DNA of 64,000 bases from NCBI GenBank assembly GCA_943735955.1, contig CALSEQ010000033.1, positions 961,001 to 1,025,000 of the forward strand, given 5' to 3'. Numbering within the stretch: position 1 is the first letter of the stretch; each line of letters opens with the position of its first letter. The translations under genes and the position numbers were made by a program. Positions 26,622 through 41,800 of the stretch are shown piece after piece. The notes beneath the pieces are model-generated. The model was given only the letters and a program-made list of their open reading frames with translations, was not told the origin of the DNA and searched no databases. The DNA is from Piscicola geometra (taxonomy: Eukaryota; Annelida; Clitellata; Hirudinida; Piscicolidae).

Positions 26622-28511
26622 GCTATATACGCAAATATGCAATATATGTAAATATGCAATATATGTGAATATGCAATATATGTAAATATGCAATATATGT
26701 AAATATGCAAGATATGCAAATATGCATTATATGTAACTATTCAATATATGTAAATATGCAATATATGTAAATATGCAATATATGTAAATATGCAATATAT
26801 GTAAATATGCAATATATGTAAATATGCAATATATGTAAAAATGCAATATATGTAAATATGCAATATATGTAAATATGCAATATATGTAAATATGCAATAT
26901 ATGTAAATATGCAATATATGTAAATATGCATTATATGTAAATATGCAATATATGTAAATATGCAATATATGTAAATATGCATTATATGTAAATATGCAAT
27001 ATATGTAAATATGCAAATATGCAATATATGCAAATATGCAATATATGCAAATATGCAATATATGTAAATATGCAATATATGTAAATATGCAATATATGTA
27101 AATATGCAATATATGTAAATATGCAATATATGTAAATATGCAATATATGTAAATATGCAATATATGTAAATATGCAATATATGTAAATATGCAATATATG
27201 AAAATATGCAATATATGTAAATATGCAAATATGCAATATATGCAAATATGCAATATATGCAAACATGCAATATATGTAAATATGCAATATATGTAAATAT
27301 GCAATATATGTAAATATGCAATATATGTAAATATGCAATATATGTAAATATGCAATATATGTAAATATGCAATATATGTAAATATGCAATATATGTAAAT
27401 ATGCAATATATGTAAATATGCAATATATGTAAATATGCAATATATGTAAATATGCAATATATGTAAATATGCAACATATGTAAATATGCAATATATGCAA
27501 ATATGCAATATATGCAAATATGCAATATATGTAAATATGCAATATATGTAAATAGGCAATATATGTAAATATGCAATATATGTAAATATGCAATATATGT
27601 AAATATGCAATAAACGTAAATATGCAATATATGTAAATATGCAATATATGAAAATATGCAATATATGTAAATATGCAAATATGCAATATATGCAAATATG
27701 CAATATATGTAAATATGCAAAATATGTAAATATGCAATATATGTAAATTTGCAATATATGTAAATATGCAATATATGTAAATATGCAATATAGGTAAATA
27801 TGCAATATATGTAAATATGCAATATATGTAAATATGCAATATATGTAAATATGCAAGATATGTAAATAGGCAATACATGTAAATATGCAATATATGTAAG
27901 TATGCAATATATGTAAATATGCAATAGATGTAAATATGCAAATATGCAATATATGCAAATATGCAATATATGCAAATATGCAATATATGTAAATATGCAA
28001 TTTATGTAAATATGCAATATATGTAAACATGCAATATATGTAAATATGCAATATATGTAAATATGCAATATATGTAAATATGCAATATTTGTAAATATGC
28101 AATATATGCAAAAATGCAATATATGTGAATATGCAATATATGTGAATATGCAATATATGTAAATATGCAATATATGTAAATATGCAATATATGTAAATAT
28201 GCAATATATGTAAATATGCAATATATGTAAATATGCAATATATGTAAATATGCAATATATGTAAATATGCAATATATGTAAATATGCAAAATATGTAAAT
28301 ATGCAATATATGTAAATATGCAATATATGTAAATATGCAATATATGTAAATATGCAATATATGTAAATATGCAATAGATGTAAATATGCAATATAGGTAA
28401 ATATGCAATATATGTAAATATGCAAAAATGCAATATATGCAAATATGCAATATATGCAAATATGCAATATATGTAAAAATGCAATATATGTAAAGATGCA
28501 ATATATGTAAA
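26622..28511 (+). repeat. 577-bp block copy 2 and transition into the middle family
   Basis: The gctatatacgc at 26622 opens the second copy. gtaactattc lies at 26733, an offset of 569 rather than 577, because gtaaatat plus gcaaatat has collapsed to one gcaaatat near 26710. The last gaaaat monomer of the left half of the window is near 27651. After that point the stock of variants changes to gcaatagatg, gcaatatttg, gcaaaaatgc and double gtgaat. Confidence 0.82.
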
Positions 28512-29156
28512 TACTCAATATATGTAAATATGCAATATATGTAAATATGCAATATATGTAAATATGCAATATATGTAAATATGCAAATATGCAATATATG
28601 CAAATATGCAATATATGCAAATATGCAATATATGTAAATATGCAATATATGTAAATATGCAATATATGTAAACATGCAATATATGTAAATATGCAATATA
28701 TGTAAATATGCAATATATGTAAATATGCAATATTTGTAAATATGCAATATATGCAAAAATGCAATATATGTGAATATGCAATATATGTGAATATGCAATA
28801 TATGTAAATATGCAATATATGTAAATATGCAATATATGTAAATATGCAATATATGTAAATATGCAATATATGTAAATATGCAATATATGTAAATATGCAA
28901 TATATGTAAATATGCAATATATGTAAATATGCAAAATATGTAAATATGCAATATATGTAAATATGCAATATATGTAAATATGCAATATATGTAAATATGC
29001 AATATATGTAAATATGCAATAGATGTAAATATGCAATATATGTAAATATGCAATATATGTAAATATGCAAATATGCAATATATGCAAATATGCAATATAT
29101 GCAAATATGCAATATATGTAAAAATGCAATATATGTAAAGATGCAATATATGTAAA
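28512..29156 (+). repeat. 645-bp block (also at 30430-31074)
   Basis: The block spans consecutive tactcaat marks 28512 and 29157. The same 645-bp distance recurs between 30430 and 31075, with the same internal order: half-monomer cassette, aacatgc, gcaatatttg, gcaaaaatgc, two gtgaat monomers, gcaaaatatg, gcaatagatg, cassette, gtaaaaatgc, gtaaagatg. Confidence 0.87.
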
Positions 29157-32100
29157 TACTCAATATATGTAAATATGCAATATATGTAAATATGCAATAT
29201 ATGTAAATATGCAATATATGTAAATATGCAAATATGCAATATATGCAAATATGCAATATATGCAAATATGCAATATATGTAAATATGCAATAGATGTAAA
29301 TATGCGATATATGTAAAGTTGCAACATATGTAAATATGCAATATATGTAAATATGCAAAATATGTAAATATGCAATACATGTAAATATGCAATATATGTA
29401 AGTATGCAATATATGTAAATATGCAATATATGTAAATATGCAAATATGCAATATATGTAAATATGCAATATATGTAAATATGCAATATATGTAAATATGC
29501 AATATATGTAAATATGCAATATATGTAAATATGCAATATATGTAAATATGCAATATATGTAAATATGCAATATATGTAAATATGCAAAATATGTAAATAT
29601 GCAATATATGTAAATATGCAATATATGTAAATATGCAATATATGTAAATATGCAATATATGTAAATATGCAATATATGTAAATATGCAATATATGTAAAT
29701 ATGCAATATATGTAAATATGCAATATATGTAAATATGCAATATATGTAAATATGCAATATATGTAAATATGCAATATATGTAAATATGCAAATATGCAAT
29801 ATATGCAAATATGCAATACATGCAAATATGCAATATAAGTAAATATGCAATATATGTAAATATGCAATATATATAAATATGCAATATATGCAAATATGCA
29901 ATATATGTAAATATGCAATTTATGTAAATATGCAATATATGTAAACATGCAATATATGTAAATATGCAATATATGTAAATATGCAATATATGTAAATATG
30001 CAATATTTGTAAATATGCAATATATGCAAAAATGCAATATATGTGAATATGCAATATATGTGAATATGCAATATATGTAAATATGCAATATATGTAAATA
30101 TGCAATATATGTAAATATGCAATATATGTAAATATGCAATATATGTAAATATGCAATATATGTAAATATGCAATATATGTAAATATGCAATATATGTAAA
30201 TATGCAAAATATGTAAATATGCAATATATGTAAATATGCAATATATGTAAATATGCAATATATGTAAATATGCAATATATGTAAATATGCAATAGATGTA
30301 AATATGCAATATATGTAAATATGCAATATATGTTAATATGCAAATATGCAATATATGCAAATATGCAATATATGCAAATATGCAATATATGTAAAAATGC
30401 AATATATGTAAAGATGCAATATATGTAAATACTCAATATATGTAAGTATGCAATATATGTAAATATGCAATATATGTAAGTATGCAATAAATGTAAATAT
30501 GCAAATATGCAATATATGCAAATATGCAATATATGCAAATATGCAATATATGTAAATATGCAATATATGTAAATATGCAATATATGTAAACATGCAATAT
30601 ATGTAAATATGCAATATATGTAAATATGCAATATATGTAAATATGCAATATTTGTAAATATGCAATATATGCAAAAATGCAATATATGTGAATATGCAAT
30701 ATATGTGAATATGCAATATATGTAAATATGCAATATATGTAAATATGCAATATATGTAAATATGCAATATATGTAAATATGCAATATATGTAAATATGCA
30801 ATATATGTAAATATGCAATATATGTAAATATGCAATATATGTAAATATGCAAAATATGTAAATATGCAATATATGTAAATATGCAATATATGTAAATATG
30901 CAATATATGTAAATATGCAATATATGTAAGTATGCAATAGATGTAAATATGCAATATATGTAAATATGCAATATATGTAAATATGCAAATATGCAATATA
31001 TGCAAATATGCAATATATGCAAATATGCAATATATGTAAAAATGCAATATATGTAAAGATGCAATATATGTAAATACTCAATATATGTAAATATGCAATA
31101 TATTTAAATATGCAATATATGTAAATATGCAATATATGTAAATATGCAATATATGTAAATATGCAAATATGCAATATATGCAAATATGCAATATATGCAA
31201 ATATGCAATATATGTAAAAATGCAATATATGTAAAGATGCAATATATGTAAATACTCAATATATGTAAATATGCAATATATGTAAATATGCAATATATGT
31301 AAATATGCAATATATGTAAATATGCAAATATGCAATATATGCAAATATGCAATATATGCAAATATGCAATATATGTAAATATGCAATATATGTAAATATG
31401 CAATATATGTAAACATGCAATATATGTAAATATGCAATATATGTAAATATGCAATATATGTAAATATGCAATATTTGTAAATATGCAATATATGCAAAAA
31501 TGCAATATATGTGAATATGCAATATATGTGAATATGCAATATATGTAAATATGCAATATATGTAAATATGCAATATATGTAAATATGCAATATATGTAAA
31601 TATGCAATATATGTAAATATGCAATATATGTAAATATGCAATATATGTAAATATGCAATATATGTAAATATGCAAAATATGTAAATATGCAATATATGTA
31701 AATATGCAATATATGTAAATATGCAATATATGTAAATAGGCAATATATGTAAATATGCAATAGATGTAAATATGCAATATATGTAAATATGCAATATATG
31801 TAAATATGCAAATATGCAATATATGCAAATATGCAATATATGCAAATATGCAATATATGCAAATATGCAATATATGTAAAAATGCAATATATGTAAAGAT
31901 GCAATATATGTAAATACTCAATATATGTAAATATGCAATATATGTAAATATGCAATATATGTAAATATGCAATATATGTAAATATGCAAATATGCAATAT
32001 ATGCAAATATGCAATATATGCAAATATGCAATATATGTAAATATGCAATAGATGTAAATATGCGATATATGTAAAGTTGCAACATATGTAAATATGCAAT

Positions 32101-35100
32101 ATATGTAAATATGCAAAATATGTAAATATGCAATACATGTAAATATGCAATATATGTAAGTATGCAATATATGTAAATATGCAATATATGTAAATATGCA
32201 AATATGCAATATATGTAAATATGCAATATATGTAAATATGCAATATATGTAAATATGCAATATATGTAAATATGCAATATATGTAAATATGCAATATATG
32301 TAAATATGCAATATATGTAAATATGCAAAATATGTAAATATGCAATATATGTAAATATGCAATATATGTAAATATTCAATATATGTAAATATGCAATATA
32401 TGTAAATATGCAATATATGTAAATATGCAATATATGTAAATATGCAATATATGTAAATATGCAATATATGTAAATATGCAATATATGTAAATATGCAATA
32501 TATGTAAAAATGCAAATATGCAATATATGCAAATATGCAATACATGCAAATATGCAATATAAGTAAATATGCAATATATGTAAATATGCAATATATGTAA
32601 ATATGCAATATATGCAAATATGCAATATATGTAAATATGCAATTTATGTAAATATGCAATATATGTAAACATGCAATATATGTAAATATGCAATATATGT
32701 AAATATGCAATATATGTAAATATGCAATATTTGTAAATATGCAATATATGCAAAAATGCAATATATGTGAATATGCAATATATGTGAATATGCAATATAT
32801 GTAAATATGCAATATATGTAAATATGCAATATATGTAAATATGCAATATATGTAAATATGCAATATATGTAAATATGCAATATATGTAAATATGCAATAT
32901 ATGTAAATATGCAATATATGTAAATATGCAAAATATGTAAATATGCAATATATGTAAATATGCAATATATGTAAATATGCAATATATGTAAATATGCAAT
33001 ATATGTAAATATGCAATAGATGTAAATATGCAATATATGTAAATATGCAATATATGTTAATATGCAAATATGCAATATATGCAAATATGCAATATATGCA
33101 AATATGCAATATATGTAAAAATGCAATATATGTAAAGATGCAATATATGTAAATACTCAATATATGTAAATATGCAATATATGTAAATATGCAATATATG
33201 TAAATATGCAATATATGTAAATATGCAAATATGCAATATATGCAAATATGCAATATATGCAAATATGCAATATATGTAAATATGCAATATATGTAAATAT
33301 GCAATATATGTAAACATGCAATATATGTAAATATGCAATATATGTAAATATGCAATATATGTAAATATGCAATATTTGTAAATATGCAATATATGCAAAA
33401 ATGCAATATATGTGAATATGCAATATATGTGAATATGCAATATATGTAAATATGCAATATATGTAAATATGCAATATATGTAAATATGCAATATATGTAA
33501 ATATGCAATATATGTAAATATGCAATATATGTAAATATGCAAAATATGTAAATATGCAATATATGTAAATATGCAATATATGTAAATATGCAATATATGT
33601 AAATATGCAATATATGTAAATATGCAATAGATGTAAATATGCAATATATGTAAATATGCAATATATGTAAATATGCAAATATGCAATATATGCAAATATG
33701 CAATATATGCAAATATGCAATATATGTAAAAATGCAATATATGTAAAGATGCAATATATGTAAATACTCAATATATGTAAATATGCAATATATTTAAATA
33801 TGCAATATATGTAAATATGCAATATATGTAAATATGCAAATATGCAATATATGCAAATATGCAATATATGCAAATATGCAATATATGTAAATATGCAATA
33901 GATGTAAATATGCGATATATGTAAAGTTGCAACATATGTAAATATGCAATATATGTAAATATGCAAAATATGTAAATATGCAATACATGTAAATATGCAA
34001 TATATGTAAGTATGCAATATATGTAAATATGCAATATATGTAAATATGCAAATATGCAATATATGTAAATATGCAATATATGTAAATATGCAATATATGT
34101 AAATATGCAATATATGTAAATATGCAATATATGTAAATATGCAATATATGTAAATATGCAATATATGTAAATATGCAAATATGCAATATATGTAAATATG
34201 CAATATATGTAAATATGCAATATATGTAAATATGCAATTTATGTAAATATGCAATATATGTAAACATGCAATATATGTAAATATGCAATATATGTAAATA
34301 TGCAATATATGTAAATATGCAATATTTGTAAATATGCAATATATGCAAAAATGCAATATATGTGAATATGCAATATATGTGAATATGCAATATATGTAAA
34401 TATGCAATATATGTAAATATGCAATATATGTAAATATGCAATATATGTAAATATGCAATATATGTAAATATGCAATATATGTAAATATGCAATATATGTA
34501 AATATGCAATATATGTAAATATGCAAAATATGTAAATATGCAATATATGTAAATATGCAATATATGTAAATATGCAATATATGTAAATATGCAATATATG
34601 TAAATATGCAATAGATGTAAATATGCAATATATGTAAATATGCAATATATGTTAATATGCAAATATGCAATATATGCAAATATGCAATATATGCAAATAT
34701 GCAATATATGTAAAAATGCAATATATGTAAAGATGCAATATATGTAAATACTCAATATATGTAAATATGCAATATATGTAAATATGCAATATATGTAAAT
34801 ATGCAATATATGTAAATATGCAAATATGCAATATTAGCAAATATGCAATATATGCAAATATGCAATATATGTAAATATGCAATATATGTAAATATGCAAT
34901 ATATGTAAACATGCAATATATGTAAATATGCAATATATGTAAATATGCAATATATGTAAATATGCAATATATGTAAACATGCAATATATGTAAATATGCA
35001 ATATATGTAAATATGCAATATATGTAAATATGCAATATTTGTAAATATGCAATATATGCAAAAATGCAATATATGTGAATATGCAATATATGTGAATATG

Positions 35101-36119
35101 CAATATATGTAAATATGCAATATATGTAAATATGCAATATATGTAAATATGCAATATATGTAAATATGCAATATATGTAAATATGCAATATATGTAAATA
35201 TGCAATATATGTAAATATGCAATATATGTAAATATGCAAAATATGTAAATATGCAATATATGTAAATATGCAATATATGTAAATATGCAATATATGTAAA
35301 TATGCAATATATGTAAATATGCAATAGATGTAAATATGCAATATATGTAAATATGCAATATATGTAAATATGCAAATATGCAATATATGCAAATATGCAA
35401 TATATGCAAATATGCAATATATGTAAAAATGCAATATATGTAAAGATGCAATATATGTAAATACTCAATATATGTAAATATGCAATATATTTAAATATGC
35501 AATATATGTAAATATGCAATATATGTAAATATGCAAATATGCAATATATGCAAATATGCAATATATGCAAATATGCAATATATGTAAATATGCAATAGAT
35601 GTAAATATGCGATATATGTAAAGTTGCAACATATGTAAATATGCAATATATGTAAATATGCAAAATATGTAAATATGCAATACATGTAAATATGCAATAT
35701 ATGTAAGTATGCAATATATGTAAATATGCAATATATGTAAATATGCAAATATGCAATATATGTAAATATGCAATATATGTAAATATGCAATATATGTAAA
35801 TATGCAATATATGTAAATATGCAATATATGTAAATATGCAATATATGTAAATATGCAATATATGTAAATATGCAATATATGTAAATATGCAAAATATGTA
35901 AATATGCAATATATGTAAATATGCAATATATGTAAATATGCAATATATGTAAATATGCAATATATGTAAATATGCAATAGATGTAAATATGCAATATATG
36001 TAAATATGCAATATATGTAAATATGCAAATATGCAATATATGCAAATATGCAATATATGCAAATATGCAATATATGTAAAAATGCAATATATGTAAAGAT
36101 GCAATATATGTAAATACTC
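28512..36119 (+). repeat. Middle higher-order family marked by eleven tactcaat variants
   Basis: The variant tactcaat occurs at 28512, 29157, 30430, 31075, 31253, 31915, 33154, 33765, 34749, 35462 and 36115 and I saw it nowhere else. Four of these (29157, 31915, 33765, 35462) are followed exactly 147 bp later by gcgatatatg plus gtaaagttg (29304, 32062, 33912, 35609). Other shared marks are gcaatagatg, gcaatatttg, gcaaaaatgc followed by two gtgaat monomers, and gcaaaatatg. The repeat distance between the four-member class is 2758, 1850 and 1697 bp. Confidence 0.88.
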
Positions 36120-39100
36120 AATATATGTAAATATGCAATATATGTAAATATGCAATATATGTAAATATGCAATATATGTAAATATGCAATATATGTAAAT
36201 ATGCAAATATGCAATATATGTAAATATGCAATATATGCAAATATGCAATATATGCAAAAATGCAATATATGTAAATATGCAATATATGTAAATATGCAAT
36301 TTATGTAAATATGCAATATATGTAAATATGCAATATATGTAAATATGCAATATATGTAAATATGCAATATATGTAAATAAGCAATATATGTAAATATGCA
36401 ATATATGTAAATATGCAATATATGTAAATATGCAATATATGTAAATATGCAATATATGTAAATATGCAATATATGTAAATATGCAAATATGCAATATATG
36501 CAATTATGCAATATATGCAAATATGCAATACATGTAAAAATGCAATATATGTAAATATGCAATATATGTAAATATGCAATATATGTAAATATGCAATATA
36601 TGTAAATATGCAATATATGTAAATATGCAATATATGCAAATATGCAATATATGTAAATACGCAATATATGTAAATATGCAAGATATGTAAATATGCAATA
36701 TATGTAAATATGCAATATATGTAAATATGCAATATATGTAAATATGCAATATATGCAAATATGCAATATATGTAAATATGCAACATATGTAAATATGCAA
36801 TATATGTAAATATGCAATATATGTAAATATGCAAAATATGTAAATATGCAATATATGTAAATATGCAATATAGGTAAATATGCAATATATGTAAATATGC
36901 AATATATGTAAATATGCAATATATGTAAATATGCAATATATGTAAATATGCAATATATGTAAATATGCAAATATGCAATATATGCAATTATGCAATATAT
37001 GCAAATATGCAATATATGTAAATATGCAAAATATGTAAATATGCAATATATGTAAATATGCAATATATGTAAATATGCAATATATGCAAATATGCAATAT
37101 ATGTAAATATGCAATATATGTAAATATGCAATATATGTAAATATGCAATATATGTAAATATGCAATATATGTAAGTATGCAATATATGTAAATATGCAAT
37201 ATATGTAAATATGCAATATATGTAAATATGCAATATATGTAAATATGCAATATATGTAAATATGCAAATATGCAATATATGCAAATATGCAAGATATGCA
37301 AATATGCAATATATGTAAATATGCAATATATGTAAGTATGCAATATATGTAAATATGCAATATATGTAAATATGCATTATATGTAAATATAAAATTTATG
37401 TAAATATGCAATATATGTAAATATGCAATATATGTAAATATGCAATATATGTAAATATGCAATAGATGTAAATATGCAAATATGCAATATATGCAAATAT
37501 GCAATATATGCAAATATGCAATATATGTAAATATGCAATATATGTAAATATGCAATATATGTAAATATGCAATATATGTAAATATGCAATATATGTAAAT
37601 ATGCAATATATGTAAATATGCAATATATGTAAATATGCAATATATGTAAATATGCAATATATGTAAATATGCAATATATGTAAATATGCAATATATGTAA
37701 ATATGCAATATATGTAAATATGCAATATATGTAAATATGCAATATTTGCAAATATGCAATATATGTAAATATGCAATATATGTAAATATGCAATATATGT
37801 AAATATGCAATATATGTAAATATGCAATATATGTAAGTATGCAATATATGTAAATATGCAATATATGTAAATATGCAATATATGTAAATATGCAATATAT
37901 GTAAATATGCAATATATGTAAATATGCAATTATTCAATATATGCAATTATGCAATATATGCAAATATGCAATATATATAAATATGCAATATATGTAAATA
38001 TGCAATTTATGTAAATATGCAATATATGTAAATATGCAAATATGCAATATATGTAAATATGCAATATATGTAAATATGCAATATATGTAAATATGCAATA
38101 TTTGCAAATATGCAATATATGTAAATATGCAATATTTGCAAATATGCAATATATGTAAATATGCAATATATGTAAATATGCAATATATGTAAATATGCAA
38201 TATATGTAAATATGCAATATATGTAAATATGCAATATATGTAAATATGCAAAATATGTAAATATGCAATATATGTAAATATGCAAATATGCAATATATGC
38301 AAATATGCAATATACGCAAATATGCAATATATGTAAATATGCAATATATGTAAATATGCAATATATGTAAATATGCAATATATGTAAATATGCATGATAT
38401 GTAAGTATGCAATATATGTAAATATGCAATATATGTAAATATGCAATATATGTAAATATGCAATATATGTAAATATGCAATATATGTAAATATGCAAATA
38501 TGCAATATATGCAAATATGCAAGATATGCAAATATGCAATATATGTAAATATGCAATATATGTAAATATGCAATATATGTAAATATGCAATATATGTAAA
38601 TATGCATTATATGTAAATATGCAATTTATGTAAATATGCAATATATGTAAATATGCAATATATGTAAATATGCAATATATGTAAATATGCAATATATGTA
38701 AATATGCAATATATGTAAATATGCAAATATGCAATATATGCAAATATGCAATATATGCAAATATGCAATATATGTAAATATGCAATATATGTAAATATGC
38801 AATATATGTAAATATGCAATATATGTAAATATGCAATATATGTAAATATGCAATATATGTAAATATGCAATATATGTAAATATGCAATATATGTAAATAT
38901 GCAAATATGCAATATATGCAAATATGCAAGATATGCAAATATGCAATATATGTAAATATGCAATATATGTAAATATGCAATGTATGTAAATATGCAATAT
39001 ATGTAAATATGCATTATATGTAAATATGCAATTTATGTAAATATGCAATATATGTAAATATGCAATATATGTAGATATGCAATATATGTAAATATGCAAT

Positions 39101-40620
39101 ATATGTAAATATGCAAATATGCAATATATGCAAATATGCAATATATGCAAATATGCAATATAGGTAAATATGCAATATATGTAAATATGCAATATATGTA
39201 AATATGCAATATATGTAAATATGCAATATATGTAAATATGCAATATATGTAAATATGCAATATATGTAAATATGCAATATATGCAAATATGCATTATATG
39301 TAAATATGCAATATATGTAAATATGCAATATATGTAAATATGCAATATATGTAATTATGCAATATATGTAAATATGCACTATATGTAAATATGCAAATAT
39401 GCAATATATGCAAATATGCAAGATATGCAAATATGCAATATATGTAAATATGCAATATATGTAAATATGCAATATATGTGAATATGCAATATATGTAAAT
39501 ATGCATTAAATGTAAATATGCAATTTATGTAAATATGCAATATATGTAAATATGCAATATATGTAAATATGCAAATATGCAATATATGCAAATATGCAAT
39601 ATATGCAAATATGCAATATATGTAAATATGCAATATATGTAAATATGCAATATATGTAAATATGCAATATATGTAAATATGCAATATATGTAAGTATGCA
39701 ATATATGTAAATATGCAATATATGTAAATATGCAATATATGCAAATATGCATTATATGTAAATATGCAATTTATGTAAATATGCAATATATGTAAATATG
39801 CAATATATGCAAATATGCAATATATGTAAATATGCAATATTTGCAAATATGCAATAAATGCAAATATGCAATATATGTAAATATGCAATATATGTAAATA
39901 TGCAATATATGTAAATATGCAATATATGTAAATATGCAAAATATGTAAATATGCAATATATGTAAATATGCAATATATGTAAATATGCAATATATGTAAA
40001 CATGCAATATATGTAAATATGCAATATATGTAAATATGCAAATATGCAATATATACAAATATGCAATATATGCAAAAATGCAATATATGTAAATATGCAA
40101 TATATGTAAATATGCAATATATGTAAATATGCAATATATGTAAATATACAATATATGTAAATATGCAATATATGTAAATATGCAATATATGTAAATATGC
40201 AATATATGCAAATATGCAATATATGTAAATATGCAATATATGTGAATATGCAATATATGTAAATATGCAATATATGCAAATATGCAAAATATGTAAATAT
40301 GCAATATATGTAAATATGCAATATATGTAAATATGCAAATATGCAATATATGCAAATTTGCAATATATGCAAATTTGCAATATATGTCAATATGCAATAT
40401 ATGTAAATATGCAATATATGCAAATATGCAATATATGTAATTATGCAATATATGTAAATATGCAATATATGTAAATATGCAAATATGCAATATATGCAAA
40501 TAGGCAATATATGCAAATATGCAATATATGTAAATATGCAATATATGTAAATATGCAAATATGCAATATATGCAAATATGCAATATATGCAAATATGCAA
40601 TATATGTAAATATGCAAATA
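36120..40620 (+). repeat. Looser family marked by gcattatatg followed by gcaatttatg
   Basis: The pair gcattatatg then gcaatttatg (or close variants) occurs at 37374, 38604, 39011, 39503 and 39749, with distances 1230, 407, 492 and 246 bp. Long canonical runs lie between, for example about 37520-37740. Half-monomer cassettes are present and often carry gcaagatatg. No long near-identical tandem pair was obvious by eye here, so this part appears less recently homogenised. Confidence 0.75.
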
Positions 40621-41800
40621 TGCAATATACGCAAATATGCAATATATGCAAAAATGCAATACATGTAAATATGCAATATATGTAAATATACAATATATGT
40701 GAATATGCAATATATGTAAACATGCAATAAATGTGAATATGCAATATATGCAAATATGCAATATATGTAAACATGCAATATATGTGAATATGCAATAAAT
40801 GTAAATATGCAAAATATGCAAATATGCAATATATGTAAATATGCAATATATGTAAATATGCAATATATGTAAATATGCAAATATGCAATATATGCAAATA
40901 TGCAATATATGCAAATATGCAATATATGCAAATATGCAATATATGTAAATATGCAATATATGTAAATATGCAATATATGTAAATATGCAATATATGTAAT
41001 TATGCAATATATGTAAATATGCAATATATGTAAATATGCAAATATGCATTATATGCAAATATGCAATATATGCAAATATGCAATATATGTAAATATGCAA
41101 TATATGTAAATATGCAAATATGCAATATATGCAAATATGCAATATTTGCAAATATGCAATATATGTAAATATGCAATATATGTAAATATGCAATATATGT
41201 AAATATGCAATATATGTAAATATGCAATATATGTAAATATGCAATATATGTAAATATGCAATATATGTAAATATGCAATATATGTAAATATGCAATATAT
41301 GTAAATATGCAATATATGTAAATATGCAATAAATGCAAATATGCAATATATGCAAATATGCAATATATGCAAATATGCAATATATGCAAATATGCAATAT
41401 ATGTAAATATGCAATATATGTAAATATGCAATATATGTAAATATGCAATATATGTAATTATGCAATATATGTAAATATGCAATATATGTAAATATGCAAA
41501 TATGCAATATATGCAAATATGCAATATATGCAAATATGCAATATATGCAATTATGCAATATATGTAAATATGCAATATATGTAAATATGCAAATATGCAA
41601 TATATGCAAATATGCAATATTTGCAAATATGCAATATATGTAAATATGCAATATATGTAAATATGCAATATATGTAAATATGCAATATATGTAAATATGC
41701 AATATATGTAAATATGCAATATATGTAAATATGCAATATATGAAAATATGCAATATATGTAAATATGCAATATATGTAAATATGCAATATATGTAAATAT
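40621..41800 (+). repeat. Left edge of the right-hand family
   Basis: It opens with the first atacgcaaat of the right-hand set (CpG at 40630), followed by gcaaaaatgc, aacatgc and gtgaat plus gcaataaatg. C-type monomers (gcaaatat) are dense here, several in a row near 40480-40620, 40880-40940 and 41335-41400. Confidence 0.75.

Noticed and set aside
26741..31225. Minus-strand open frame of ~1,494 residues, and many similar ones elsewhere, as protein-coding genes
   Set aside because: All three frames are equally open and encode the same 17-residue cycle because of the monomer length. Residue changes follow random base changes, there is no domain, and starts and stops fall on satellite variants.
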